From contig DASZCN010000092.1 in NCBI GenBank assembly GCA_035943095.1, forward strand, positions 17,861-81,860: a stretch of DNA of 64,000 nucleotides, given 5' to 3'. A model generated the notes under the pieces. It worked only from the letters and a program-made list of their open reading frames with translations. It ran no database searches and had not been told where the DNA came from. This DNA comes from AG41 sp035943095. GTDB taxonomy: Bacteria > Gemmatimonadota > Gemmatimonadetes > Gemmatimonadales > GWC2-71-9. The translations under genes and the position numbers were made by a program. Positions 18,275-26,442 of the stretch are shown here, piece after piece (positions within the stretch are counted from its first letter, which is position 1; each line of letters begins with the position of its first letter).

Positions 18275-18290
18275 GGTTTCACGTGAAACT
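18275..18290. promoter_or_regulatory. parS site 2 (ParB-binding centromere)
   Basis: GGTTTCACGTGAAACT repeats the same 14-bp palindrome 23 bp downstream of site 1, about two helical turns away, so both face the same side of the DNA. The twin sites just before parAB mark the chromosome-partition locus. Confidence 0.95.
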
Positions 18291-18322
18291 CAGCCTTTAC
18301 CCACGGTGTACCAAACCCTATA

Positions 18323-18352
18323 TTGTGACACTTGCTCGCTCTGTAGTAATAT
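18323..18352 (+). promoter_or_regulatory. Probable parA operon promoter
   Basis: TTGTGA (18323-18328) and TAATAT (18347-18352) are separated by 18 bp in the only A/T-rich patch of the gap. The start would be about 20 nt before the parA ATG. A TTGACA at 18359-18364 is too close to the gene to serve as a -35. Confidence 0.45.
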
Positions 18353-18380
18353 AACTTATTGACACATAACATCTTAGAAG

Positions 18381-19220
18381 ATGTCCCGCGTCATCGCTAT
18401 CGCAAACCAAAAAGGCGGCGTCGGAAAAACGACGACCGCCGTCAATCTCGCGGCGTCGCTCGCGACGGCTGAGCGCAAGACGCTCCTCGTCGACGCCGAT
18501 CCCCAGGGCAACTCCACAAGCGGCGTCGGCATCGAGCGTGATCGCATCCGTTACTCGCTGTACGACGCGCTGCTCGACGGCCGCCCGCTCGCGGACGCGC
18601 GCTTCGCGCACGTCCACTTCCCCTATCTCGACGTCGTCGCGGCCACACAGGATCTCGTCGGCGCCGAACTCGAGCTCGTGAATAAGCAAGGGCGCGAGAC
18701 CATGATGCGTCGCGCGCTCGCGGAGCTGCGTGACCAATACCAGTACGTCGTGATCGACTGCCCGCCCTCGCTCGGCCTGCTCACGCTCAACATGCTGACG
18801 GCCGCGGACAGCCTCCTGATCCCGATCCAATGCGAGTACTACGCCCTGGAGGGGTTGTCGCAGCTCTTGAACACCGTGAAGCTCGTGCAGCGAAACTTCA
18901 ACGCGGCGCTGGCGATCGACGGCGTCCTCCTCACGATGTACGACGCTCGCCTCAACCTCTCGCGGCAGGTGGCGGACGAGGCGAAGGAATACTTCGGGTC
19001 GCAGATGTTCGGCATGACGATCCCCCGGAACGTCCGACTCGCCGAGGCGCCAAGCTTTGGGAAGCCGATCCTGCTGTACGACGTACAGTCGGTGGGGGCG
19101 AAGAGTTATCTGGCCGTCGCCCAGGAGCTGATCCGCCGCGTCGAGCGCGGTGGCTCGGCTGCGCCCCCCGCCTCCCCTACCCCACCCGCCGCTGAACCGC
19201 GGCCGGAGGTGCCCGCATGA
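18381..19220 (+). CDS. parA: Chromosome-partitioning ATPase ParA
   Basis: 279 aa Walker-type ATPase that binds nucleoid DNA and moves ParB-parS complexes during chromosome segregation. It starts at MSRVIAIANQKGGVGKTTT, with the deviant Walker A KGGVGKTT (11-18), then DADPQGNSTSG and DCPPSLG. There is no N-terminal helix-turn-helix, so it is the chromosomal (Soj-like) type. A proline/alanine-rich tail closes the protein. Its stop overlaps parB (ATGA), and two parS sites lie upstream. Confidence 0.97.
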   Translation: MSRVIAIANQKGGVGKTTTAVNLAASLATAERKTLLVDADPQGNSTSGVGIERDRIRYSLYDALLDGRPLADARFAHVHFPYLDVVAATQDLVGAELELVNKQGRETMMRRALAELRDQYQYVVIDCPPSLGLLTLNMLTAADSLLIPIQCEYYALEGLSQLLNTVKLVQRNFNAALAIDGVLLTMYDARLNLSRQVADEAKEYFGSQMFGMTIPRNVRLAEAPSFGKPILLYDVQSVGAKSYLAVAQELIRRVERGGSAAPPASPTPPAAEPRPEVPA

Positions 19221-20122
19221 CTGAAACGCTTGCTGGTCGCCGTCGTCTCGGTCGAGGCCTCGAAGCGTTGCTGGGGCCCACCCGCGAGGAGGCCGAGCGC
19301 GAAGGAAGTCTCGTCGAGCTTGCCATCGCCGACATTCGCCCGAATCCGTACCAGCCGCGTCGCGACGTCGATCCCGCGGCGCTCGAAGAGCTCAAGGCAT
19401 CGATTCGCCAAGCGGGTCTGCTACAGCCGGTGGTCGTGCGTCCAGTTCCGTCGGAGTCGGGCAACGGGGGGGGCGCCTTCGAGCTGATCGCGGGTGAGCG
19501 TCGGTTGCGCGCGTGCCAGGCGCTCGGCTGGGAGAAGATTCCCGCGGTGAAGCGCGAGGTGGATGACCGCACCGTGCTCACGCTCGCCTTGGTGGAGAAT
19601 CTGCAGCGGGACGACCTGTCGCCCGTGGACGAGGCGCGTGGTTACGAACGCCTCATCGCCGAGTTCAGTCTCACCCAGCAGGACGTCGCGGATGCCGTGG
19701 GGCGCGATCGCTCGACCGTGGCGAACGCCCTCCGGCTGCTCAAGCTCCCGGCCGCGGTACTCGCGCTCTTACACGAGGCCCGGCTCTCGGTCGGCCACGC
19801 GCGCGCGCTGCTCGCGCTCGAGGACGCGCGGCTCGCGACCGCGCTCGCGAAGGAAGCAGTCGATCTCGGGCTCTCGGTGCGCGACGTCGAGGACCGCGTG
19901 CGCGGCGGTCGCGCGCCGGTCCGACGGCCGCGACTCAAGAAAGGCGTCGGCCAGGCCCCCGAGGTTCGTCGCATCGAGGACGCCCTGCGGCGGCGGCTGG
20001 GCACCGATGTCCGGGTGACGCTGCGCGCGAAGGGCAAGGGGCAGATCCACGTCAACTTCTACTCGAATGAAGACCTCGCGCGCCTGCTCGAGCTCATCCT
20101 CGGCACGCCGTTCGACGGATGA
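19217..20122 (+). CDS. parB: Chromosome-partitioning protein ParB
   Basis: 301 aa CTPase clamp loaded at parS. It begins with the ParA-interacting basic segment RRRLGRGLEALLG, then the CTP-binding ParB/Srx domain including NPYQPRRD and GERRLRACQ, then the helix-turn-helix region TQQDVADAVGRDRSTVANALRLL, split here as TQQDVADAVGRDRS and TVANALRLLKL, and a C-terminal dimerisation domain. It overlaps parA and the following peptidase gene by 4 nt each. Confidence 0.97.
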   Translation: MTETLAGRRRLGRGLEALLGPTREEAEREGSLVELAIADIRPNPYQPRRDVDPAALEELKASIRQAGLLQPVVVRPVPSESGNGGGAFELIAGERRLRACQALGWEKIPAVKREVDDRTVLTLALVENLQRDDLSPVDEARGYERLIAEFSLTQQDVADAVGRDRSTVANALRLLKLPAAVLALLHEARLSVGHARALLALEDARLATALAKEAVDLGLSVRDVEDRVRGGRAPVRRPRLKKGVGQAPEVRRIEDALRRRLGTDVRVTLRAKGKGQIHVNFYSNEDLARLLELILGTPFDG

Positions 20123-20922
20123 AGAAGAAGCTCAAGGATCGCCGCGTCACCATCGTGGTCCACACGGACGGCGAGCTCGCCTCCCGGCAGTATCGCGTCC
20201 CGCTCTGGGCGTTCGAGGCGGGGAAGTGGGGCGCGATGGTGGTCGGACTCCTCGTCGTCCTGTTCTTCGCGTTCGCAGGGCCGATCAGTCGCGCGGCCGC
20301 GCGCGTTCCCGGACTCGAGCGCGAAGTGGCGCGCCTCGAGGAAGAGAACGGCCGGGTGCAACAGCTCGCCGCTGCGCTCAATCGGGCGGAGGTGAACTAT
20401 CAGGAGCTCCGCTCCATGCTCGGCGTGAAGGTGGAGCGCGAGAAGGGCGCCCCGACCGCGGACCTGATGCGTGCGACGACCGTGCGCGGGCGTCCCCCGT
20501 CGGCGCCGCTGCGCTATCTCCCGGGCTCGTCGGAGCCGGTTCATTGGCCCCTCGGCGATGTCCCGGGCTTCGTCACGCGCGGCCAGGTTCGGCCCGGCGA
20601 TCCAGCCGAGTCCCATCCGGGCATCGACATCGCTGTACCCCCAGCGACGCCAGTGCGCGCCGCGGGCGGTGGCGTGGTCGAAGCGGCCGGCACCGACCCG
20701 GCCTATGGTCTGTTCGTCCTCTTGCGCCACTCGGGCGGATATGAAACCATGTATGGACACGCGTCGCGGCTCCTGGTGCGCGACGGCGACTCGATTCAGG
20801 CGGGGCAGGTGATCGCCCTCTCGGGCAACTCAGGGCGATCCACGGCGCCGCACCTTCACTTCGAAATCCGCCTTGAGGGCAAGTCGATTGATCCCCTCAC
20901 GGTCGTTAAACAGGAGAACTAA
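20119..20922 (+). CDS. Membrane-anchored M23 (LytM-type) peptidoglycan peptidase
   Basis: 267 aa. A short cytoplasmic N-terminus, one membrane helix (about residues 37-55), a coiled-coil segment (about 60-100) and a C-terminal M23 domain. Zinc ligands are visible in SHPGIDIA and in HLHFEIR, with the supporting YGHAS motif, so it looks catalytically competent. It cleaves peptidoglycan cross-links in the periplasm. It is translationally coupled to parB (ATGA), and the bactofilin gene follows after 1 nt, a pairing known in other bacteria where bactofilin scaffolds position an M23 enzyme to shape the cell. Confidence 0.92.
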   Translation: MKKKLKDRRVTIVVHTDGELASRQYRVPLWAFEAGKWGAMVVGLLVVLFFAFAGPISRAAARVPGLEREVARLEEENGRVQQLAAALNRAEVNYQELRSMLGVKVEREKGAPTADLMRATTVRGRPPSAPLRYLPGSSEPVHWPLGDVPGFVTRGQVRPGDPAESHPGIDIAVPPATPVRAAGGGVVEAAGTDPAYGLFVLLRHSGGYETMYGHASRLLVRDGDSIQAGQVIALSGNSGRSTAPHLHFEIRLEGKSIDPLTVVKQEN

Positions 20923-20923
20923 C

Positions 20924-21337
20924 ATGGCGATGTTCACCGAGAAGGGGAACGGCGGGCCGGAGTCCGAGGCCGGACTTTCGATCATCGGCACCGGCATGCG
21001 AGTGGTGGGTGACATTACCGCCGATGGCGTCGTGAAAATTGAGGGGACGGTCGTGGGTACGGTGCGAGCGGCACGGCAAGTCCTGGTAGGGAAGGGGGGC
21101 GAGGTCGAGGGGGACGTGATCTCGCGCGAAGCGATCATCGGCGGGGAGGTACGCGGCAGCATCCGCGCCGACGAGCGCATCGAGATCCAATCGACCAGCG
21201 TGGTGCATGGCGATGTCGTGGCCAAGCGGCTGCTCGTCCAGGAGGGTGGCGAGATAAACGGCGTTGTTCGGATGGGGGAAAACGCCCTCGAAAGTGAGCC
21301 CGTCGAAGCGGCCGCCAGCGAACAGCGTGCTTATTAG
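20924..21337 (+). CDS. Bactofilin
   Basis: 137 aa polymer-forming cytoskeletal protein. It starts at ATG 20924, with AGGAG well placed upstream. The central beta-helix is visible as hydrophobic repeats: GTGMRVVGDITADGVVKIEG, GGEVEGDVISREAIIGGEVRG and so on (given in part), flanked by short disordered ends. It is last gene of the parA-parB-M23-bactofilin operon. In Myxococcus, bactofilins organise the ParABS system; this operon suggests a similar link, by inference. Confidence 0.93.
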   Translation: MAMFTEKGNGGPESEAGLSIIGTGMRVVGDITADGVVKIEGTVVGTVRAARQVLVGKGGEVEGDVISREAIIGGEVRGSIRADERIEIQSTSVVHGDVVAKRLLVQEGGEINGVVRMGENALESEPVEAAASEQRAY

Positions 21338-21347
21338 GCATCCCTAG

Positions 21348-21391
21348 ATATCCACACATTACGATCGGCTGATGTGGATTCTTCATCCACA
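21348..21391. other. Cluster of DnaA-box-like motifs with a perfect hairpin
   Basis: Three near-matches to the DnaA box TTATCCACA lie within 44 bp: ATATCCACA (21348-21356, 8 of 9), GAATCCACA on the minus strand (21381-21373, 7 of 9) and TCATCCACA (21383-21391, 8 of 9). The last two form ATGTGGAT-TCTTC-ATCCACAT, a perfect 8-bp stem (21372-21392). There is no T-tract, so this is not a standard terminator. The 144-bp gap is small for a full origin. Confidence 0.45.
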
Positions 21392-21481
21392 TGGCCAATA
21401 TGGCGTTAAGCCAGTTCGCGATGTGGGAATCTCGATTCAGTGTCGATAATCTGGTGACATAATGTCGCCTCACTGTCGGCG

Positions 21482-22246
21482 ATGAAGCCCTCAGTTCAAC
21501 TCGGCGAACTCGCATTATACCTGAACGACTACCTTCGGGTCGCCGACGTCCCGGACGCTCCGCACGCGCTTAACGGCCTGCAAGTAGCGAATGCCGGGAC
21601 CGTGAGCCGGGTCGCGGCTGCGGTGGATTTGTGCGAGGCCACCGTGCGCCTCGCGGCGGAGCAGGGGGCCGACCTACTGCTCGTTCATCACGGCCTCTTT
21701 TGGGGCGGTCTCGAGCCTCTCACCGGGCGGCGCTACCGCCGGGTGGCCGGGCTCGTTACACACAACATCGCGCTCTACAGCGCCCATCTGCCCCTCGACC
21801 TCCACCCGGACGTGGGCAACAACGCAGTCCTCGCGCGGCAGCTCGGCGTCGCGCTGCGGGGGGCGTTCGGCGAGGAATACGGCATCCCCATCGGAGTGTG
21901 GGGAGAGATCGACGAGCCGCGCGCGGCGCTCGGGCAGCGCCTGGCCGGCCTCCTTGGGGGCCCGCCGCGGCTGCTTCCGTTCGGTCCGGAGCGGGCGCAT
22001 CGCGTGGGGATCGTAACCGGCGCGGCGGGCTCGCTGATCGGGCAGGCGGCCGCCGCGGGACTCGACACCTACATCACCGGGGAGGGTCCGCACCACACCT
22101 TCTTCGACGCCGAGGAGCTGGGCGTGAACGTGTTTTATGCCGGACACTACGCGACTGAGACGGTGGGTGTGAAGGCACTCGCCGAGCACCTTCGGGCGCG
22201 CTTCGATTTGCCCTGGACCTTCATCGACCATCCTACCGGCCTGTGA
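21482..22246 (+). CDS. Nif3-like dinuclear metal centre protein
   Basis: 254 aa of the Nif3/YbgI/DUF34 family. Metal-binding motifs are present: LLVHHGLFW, YSAHLPLD, and in the C-terminal half GEGPHHTF and GHYATE. The long insert found in Bacillus YqfO is absent, so this is the short form. The family is widespread, forms hexamers and has been linked to GTP cyclohydrolase or metal handling, but its role is unsettled. The MFS gene start overlaps its stop (GTGA). Confidence 0.9.
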   Translation: MKPSVQLGELALYLNDYLRVADVPDAPHALNGLQVANAGTVSRVAAAVDLCEATVRLAAEQGADLLLVHHGLFWGGLEPLTGRRYRRVAGLVTHNIALYSAHLPLDLHPDVGNNAVLARQLGVALRGAFGEEYGIPIGVWGEIDEPRAALGQRLAGLLGGPPRLLPFGPERAHRVGIVTGAAGSLIGQAAAAGLDTYITGEGPHHTFFDAEELGVNVFYAGHYATETVGVKALAEHLRARFDLPWTFIDHPTGL

Positions 22247-23451
22247 GCGCCCGTCGGGTGCTCGCCGTCGTCGCATCAGCTGAGCTGCTCGCCATGGCGC
22301 CCTGGTTCTCCGCCTCAGCGGTGGCGCCTACGCTGTCGAGATTGTGGCGGCTTGATGCCACTGGTGCCGCCTGGCTCACAATCTCGGTCCAACTCGGGTT
22401 TGTCGCGGGGGCGTTGATCTCCGCCGCATTGATCTTGTCCGACCGGTTGTCCGCACGGCGGCTCGTCGCGTGGTGCGCGGCGTTGGCGGGTGTCGCCACG
22501 ATCGGGGTCGCCTGGGCGCCGTCGGCGGCAATAGGGATCGCGCTCCGCGTGCTCACCGGCGCGGCGCTCGCGGGTGTCTATCCACCAGGCATGAAGCTCG
22601 TGGCAGGGTGGTATCGGGACGGACGCGGGCTCGCGATCGGCGTGCTGGTCGGCGCGCTCACGGTAGGTTCGGCCCTTCCTCATCTAGTACGGTGGGCCGT
22701 TTCGGGCGATGAGTGGAGAGCAGTTCTCGAGGTTGCGGCGGCAGCGGCGTTAGTCGGCGGCCTGCTGGTCCTCCTCGTCCCGCACGACGGCCCGTTCGCC
22801 GCGCCGGCGGCCACATTCACGTGGCGCGCGGTACCGCGTCTGTTCGCGGACTCGGGCGTCGCACTCGCCAACCTGGGGTATCTCGGTCACATGTGGGAGC
22901 TGTACGCGATGTGGACATGGCTGGCCGTGTTCGTTGCGGCGAGCGAGCGGGCACGCATCGGTATCGATCCCACGCCCGGGGGCATGCCGGCGCTCATCAC
23001 GTTCGCGGTCGTGGCGAGCGGCGCAGTGGGGTGTTGGCTCGGCGGGAAATACGCGGACCGATGGGGTCGCACCTTGATCACGAGTGCTGCCATGACGGTG
23101 TCGGGATGCTGCGCTCTGTTGGTGGGCCTGGTCTTTGCCCGACCGCTGATGGTGTTGGTGCCGCTGCTGCTGCTCTGGGGCGTCTCGGTGGTCGCCGACT
23201 CAGCGCAGTTCTCTGCGGCGGTGAGCGAGCTGGCACCTCGCGAGCTCGTGGGGACGGCGCTGACCCTCCAGACGAGCCTCGGTTTTCTGCTCACTTGTCT
23301 CACAATCTATCTCTTGCCGGCGCTCGCTCAGCGCGTCGGGTGGCAATGGAGCATGAGTGCGCTGGCGGTGGGGCCGGCGGCGGGGGTGTGGGCGATGTTG
23401 ACGTTGCGGCGCCGCCCGGAGGCGACGGCGCTCGCGGCCGGCCGTCGCTAG
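22243..23451 (+). CDS. MFS transporter
   Basis: 402 aa with about twelve predicted membrane helices and the loop motif GGKYADRWGRTLI between helices 8 and 9. The GTG start overlaps the Nif3-like stop, so expression is coupled. It resembles the CynX/NimT and nitrate-porter side of the superfamily, but no substrate can be named. The stop codon shares a CTAG with the convergent gene. Confidence 0.85.
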   Translation: MSARRVLAVVASAELLAMAPWFSASAVAPTLSRLWRLDATGAAWLTISVQLGFVAGALISAALILSDRLSARRLVAWCAALAGVATIGVAWAPSAAIGIALRVLTGAALAGVYPPGMKLVAGWYRDGRGLAIGVLVGALTVGSALPHLVRWAVSGDEWRAVLEVAAAAALVGGLLVLLVPHDGPFAAPAATFTWRAVPRLFADSGVALANLGYLGHMWELYAMWTWLAVFVAASERARIGIDPTPGGMPALITFAVVASGAVGCWLGGKYADRWGRTLITSAAMTVSGCCALLVGLVFARPLMVLVPLLLLWGVSVVADSAQFSAAVSELAPRELVGTALTLQTSLGFLLTCLTIYLLPALAQRVGWQWSMSALAVGPAAGVWAMLTLRRRPEATALAAGRR

Positions 23452-24599
23452 GGCACGGCGACCATTCCGACTTCGCCACCGAACTCGTCGGTGGCGCGCG
23501 CCGTGCCCGCTGGAGCGAGCCAGTTTCCGCCGTCGATGCGCACGTTGAGCCGGTGCACGCCACTCGCCACATGCAGGACCACCTCCCAGACGCCCTCGGC
23601 CACCCGCTCGAGCACGATGGGATGCCAGTCGGTGAAATCGGCAGCCAGCTCTACGCTGCGTGTCGCGGGCGGTGCATGGAACCGGAGCCGGATGCGGGCT
23701 CCGGAGGACTGAATCTCCAGTTGCGGCTCGGGCAGTGGGTCTCCGTCGGCAGCAGCGGGTGGGCGAGCGAGGGGTACGGTTTGCCTCGTCGGCCGGCGCC
23801 GGAGGGTCGCGTTGCGTAAGCGCACGCCAGCGGTCAGGTATCGTCCCGCCACGCTTCCGTTGACGGGGTCGGTCGGGTAGCGGCCCCCCGACAGGAACAG
23901 CGCGATACGCTCGCTCAACGCGAGCGTAGCTCCACCCTCGCCGTACACACCGTGCCCCCCACCGCGACTCGAGAGCCGCGCGCCGAGTGACCCGCTCAGC
24001 TCCCAGGGGCCGGCGCGGGCTTCCGCGGTCGAGACGACGTCCGAGAACGCTGTATCACCTATAAAGGATCGGCTGGCCGACGCGGTCAGCATCAGCCATC
24101 CGCGGCGCGCCCAACCCCCGAAACCGGCGACCTCGACTGGGCGCGGCGCGCTCCCATATGACGTGCGGCCTGCGGTAACGCCGACCCAGGCGCCCCGGCC
24201 GGGCGCCATGAGATGCATCCGGGCTTCGCCGGTCGCGTGCCAGAAGTTCGCGAAGTCGGCGTAGCTGCTCGCTCCCCCCGAAACGGCAAACTCGCCGCGC
24301 CAGCCGCGCGGGAGCAGCTCGGGAGGCGTGAGCAGCGAGGCGGCGATGAGCCCCTGCAGGCTCCGGTGGCCGCTCTCGAACCTGAGGTAGCTGCCCCGGC
24401 CAGTGAGTGCGACACCGGGCCGATCCCAGTGCACGGCGGGCGTGACCGACGCCGCCGCGGAAGCGAGGAAGCCGTCGTAGCGTACCGTAGAGAGACCTAC
24501 GTCCACGGTGCCGGTCGTTTGAGCGACACACGCCGACACCGCGGCGAAGGACCAAGCCGCGGCAAGGAGGGGAGCCCACGAGGTCGTCCCGGGCGTCAC
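23448..24599 (-). CDS. Secreted, probable outer-membrane protein with C-terminal glycogen-binding-like domain
   Basis: 383 aa from the GTG at 24599, which puts a clean signal peptide first (ending AACVAQ-like at about residue 25); an upstream ATG would intrude about 100 nt into the previous gene. Residues about 30-270 alternate aromatic, Gly and Ser residues in short strands, suggesting a beta-barrel. Residues about 295-383 form an AMPK-beta/CBM48-like domain (VELAADFTDWHPIVLER, then VHRLNVRIDGGNW). It is last gene of a four-gene ECF sigma operon. Barrel assignment is inferred; no ligand is known. Confidence 0.7.
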   Translation of the reverse strand: MTPGTTSWAPLLAAAWSFAAVSACVAQTTGTVDVGLSTVRYDGFLASAAASVTPAVHWDRPGVALTGRGSYLRFESGHRSLQGLIAASLLTPPELLPRGWRGEFAVSGGASSYADFANFWHATGEARMHLMAPGRGAWVGVTAGRTSYGSAPRPVEVAGFGGWARRGWLMLTASASRSFIGDTAFSDVVSTAEARAGPWELSGSLGARLSSRGGGHGVYGEGGATLALSERIALFLSGGRYPTDPVNGSVAGRYLTAGVRLRNATLRRRPTRQTVPLARPPAAADGDPLPEPQLEIQSSGARIRLRFHAPPATRSVELAADFTDWHPIVLERVAEGVWEVVLHVASGVHRLNVRIDGGNWLAPAGTARATDEFGGEVGMVAVP

Positions 24600-24609
24600 C
24601 GGCCGGGCA

Positions 24610-25224
24610 CTACGGTCGACCCGGGCGCACTTCCCGAGCCGCGGCGTTGACGCGAATGGACGCAGCCGCGGCGGGCGGTGCGCCAATGGCGATGTCGCGC
24701 TCCACGGCACGGCGGAACTCCACCAGATCTTCGTCGCGCACGGTCGCGGCGAGCGCGAGCACGGCGGTCGCGGCCGTGTCGACCGGGACGCCCCGGGCTA
24801 CAAGGTCCGTCAGCACGGCGAGAGCCATCGTGACCGATTGGTGTCTTCGAGCGCGGCGCAGCCGGGTGAGCACGTCCGGACCGGCTCCGGCGCGGAGCGC
24901 GGCAGCCCCCGCGGTGAGCTCACCCGCGGAGGCATTGGGTCCGAGCGCGTCGCGCGCCCGGCCGAGCTCGGCTGCCAAGCGACGGACGGCGCCCACGATC
25001 ATCTCCGCCGGGGCTCCCTTGGTGGCGCCCTCGAGCGCGCGTTCCACGAGCGGGTTGACCGGCAACCCGGCTGCCCGCGCCGAGTCCACGATCGCGATGA
25101 CGACGGGGCGGGTGGTTTCATCGAGGCGCTCGAGGCGCGGATCGGTGCCCTGGGCAGCCGCGCGCGCGACCGACAGCGTCGCGGCGACAAAGACGAACAC
25201 GCCCCGTCGGACCAAGTGCGTCAT
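24610..25224 (-). CDS. Secreted hypothetical protein of the ECF/glycogen-binding operon
   Basis: 204 aa from ATG 25224, which overlaps the preceding stop (ATGA). A signal peptide ends near ARAAAQ (about residue 24). The mature part is alanine-rich and helical, with no motif I recognise; it likely acts in the periplasm. It sits between the anti-sigma-like protein and the outer-membrane-like protein, and may connect them. No function can be assigned. Confidence 0.7.
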   Translation of the reverse strand: MTHLVRRGVFVFVAATLSVARAAAQGTDPRLERLDETTRPVVIAIVDSARAAGLPVNPLVERALEGATKGAPAEMIVGAVRRLAAELGRARDALGPNASAGELTAGAAALRAGAGPDVLTRLRRARRHQSVTMALAVLTDLVARGVPVDTAATAVLALAATVRDEDLVEFRRAVERDIAIGAPPAAAASIRVNAAAREVRPGRP

Positions 25225-25778
25225 AAGCCCCCCACAGTGACCACGGAGCTGGGAGCGCCGTAGTCGTCGTCGCCGGCGGCGGGTGCGGCGGGGTCGGCGA
25301 GCCAATGGCGACCGTCGATCAGGAAGGCGTAGCGATAGCGGCCGGGCTGGAGCGATACGACGGTGCTCCAGAGGCCGTCGCCCGATGCCCGGTGCATCGG
25401 TGTGCGGGTCGCATCCCAGTCGTTGAAGTCACCGACCAAGGACACCTGCGCGGCGCCTGGCTCGACGAGGACGAATTGAAAACCGTGCAACGCAGAGTCG
25501 GGCGCGGACGCCAGGCTCGCGCGCATCCGCCATACGCCAACGATTGCCGCGGCGCAGGCAGCGGCGATCCCCAGGGCGCTAAGGGGTGAGAGCCTGACTT
25601 CCCGACGCCCGGTAAGCCAGCGCCACACTCCCCTTGCCGGTGCGGCTGGCCGCCCGGCCGACTGCGGCAGCGCCGCGATCTCTTGCATCACCCGCTGGTC
25701 GAGCCCGGGGTCGATCGATACGGGACGACGCAGCTGTCGGACGACCCGCTCGACCGCGTCATCGGAATTGTCAAACAT
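25221..25778 (-). CDS. Anti-sigma-like membrane protein with glycogen-binding-like domain
   Basis: 185 aa. The cytoplasmic N-terminus (about residues 1-70) could bind the sigma factor. One membrane helix follows (SALGIAAACAAAIVGVW), then an outside domain (about 95-185) of the AMPK-beta/CBM48 E-set type: VSLVGDFNDWDATRTPM and GRYRYAFLIDGRHWLADP. It overlaps the sigma gene by 8 nt, the usual place for an anti-sigma factor, but has no zinc-finger (HXXXCXXC) motif. The sensing role of the carbohydrate-binding-like domain is inferred. Confidence 0.75.
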   Translation of the reverse strand: MFDNSDDAVERVVRQLRRPVSIDPGLDQRVMQEIAALPQSAGRPAAPARGVWRWLTGRREVRLSPLSALGIAAACAAAIVGVWRMRASLASAPDSALHGFQFVLVEPGAAQVSLVGDFNDWDATRTPMHRASGDGLWSTVVSLQPGRYRYAFLIDGRHWLADPAAPAAGDDDYGAPSSVVTVGGL

Positions 25779-26313
25779 GCTCAGCCTCCCTGAGGATCGC
25801 CTGGAGCTGCTCGCGGGCGCGTTTCACGCGCATCTTCAACGCCGAGACTCCCGCGCCCGTGAGCTGGGCGATGTCCTCGTACTCGAGCTCCTCGACGTGC
25901 TTGAGGAGGAACGCTTCGCGTGACTCGGGCGCGAGCCGCGCCAGCGCCCCGCGCACGACGTCGTCCCATTCGGTCTGGTCCGCGGCTTCCGGGAGAGGCG
26001 TGGTCTCGAGGGCCGCGGGGTCGTGCACGAAGCGGCGGGCGCGTCTGGCCGCCCGCGCGCCCGTCGTGCGGCACCGGTTGACCAGGATGCCGTACAGCCA
26101 CGCGCCGAACCGCTCGGGATCGTCGCATCGCGCCAGCGAGCGGTAGGCGCGGACGAACGCGTCCTGCAACGCCTCCTCCGCGTCCTCGCGATTTCCGAGC
26201 ATGTGCAGCGCGTACCGACCCAGGCGGTTGCGGTGCCGCGCGACGAGATCCGCGTATGCGTCGGTATCGCCGGCTCGTACACGGCACACCAGCGCGGCGT
26301 CGCTCGTCCCCAC
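25771..26313 (-). CDS. ECF-type RNA polymerase sigma factor
   Basis: 180 aa from GTG 26313. Region 2 is at about residues 10-75 (LGNREDAEEALQDAFVRAYRSL) and region 4 at about 120-175 (ESREAFLLKHVEELEYEDIA, with helix-turn-helix TGAGVSALKMRVKRAREQL). There is no region 1 or 3, as expected for the ECF class. It heads the operon and probably autoregulates it. It diverges from a large lipoprotein gene across 129 bp. Confidence 0.92.
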   Translation of the reverse strand: MGTSDAALVCRVRAGDTDAYADLVARHRNRLGRYALHMLGNREDAEEALQDAFVRAYRSLARCDDPERFGAWLYGILVNRCRTTGARAARRARRFVHDPAALETTPLPEAADQTEWDDVVRGALARLAPESREAFLLKHVEELEYEDIAQLTGAGVSALKMRVKRAREQLQAILREAEHV

Positions 26314-26442
26314 GCCCTCTATACCCTCCCATCCAGGGACCAGGTCACACGGCGCACGCTACCGGATGTGACGTCGTCGGCGTCTCCCGAGGTATCTGTT
26401 GACGAACGGCTCTTGTTGCCATCGGCATGGAGGGTTCTCACG

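Noticed and set aside
18359..18364. TTGACA as the parA -35 box
   Set aside because: With a 17-bp spacer the -10 would fall on the parA start codon; the TTGTGA/TAATAT pair just upstream fits better.
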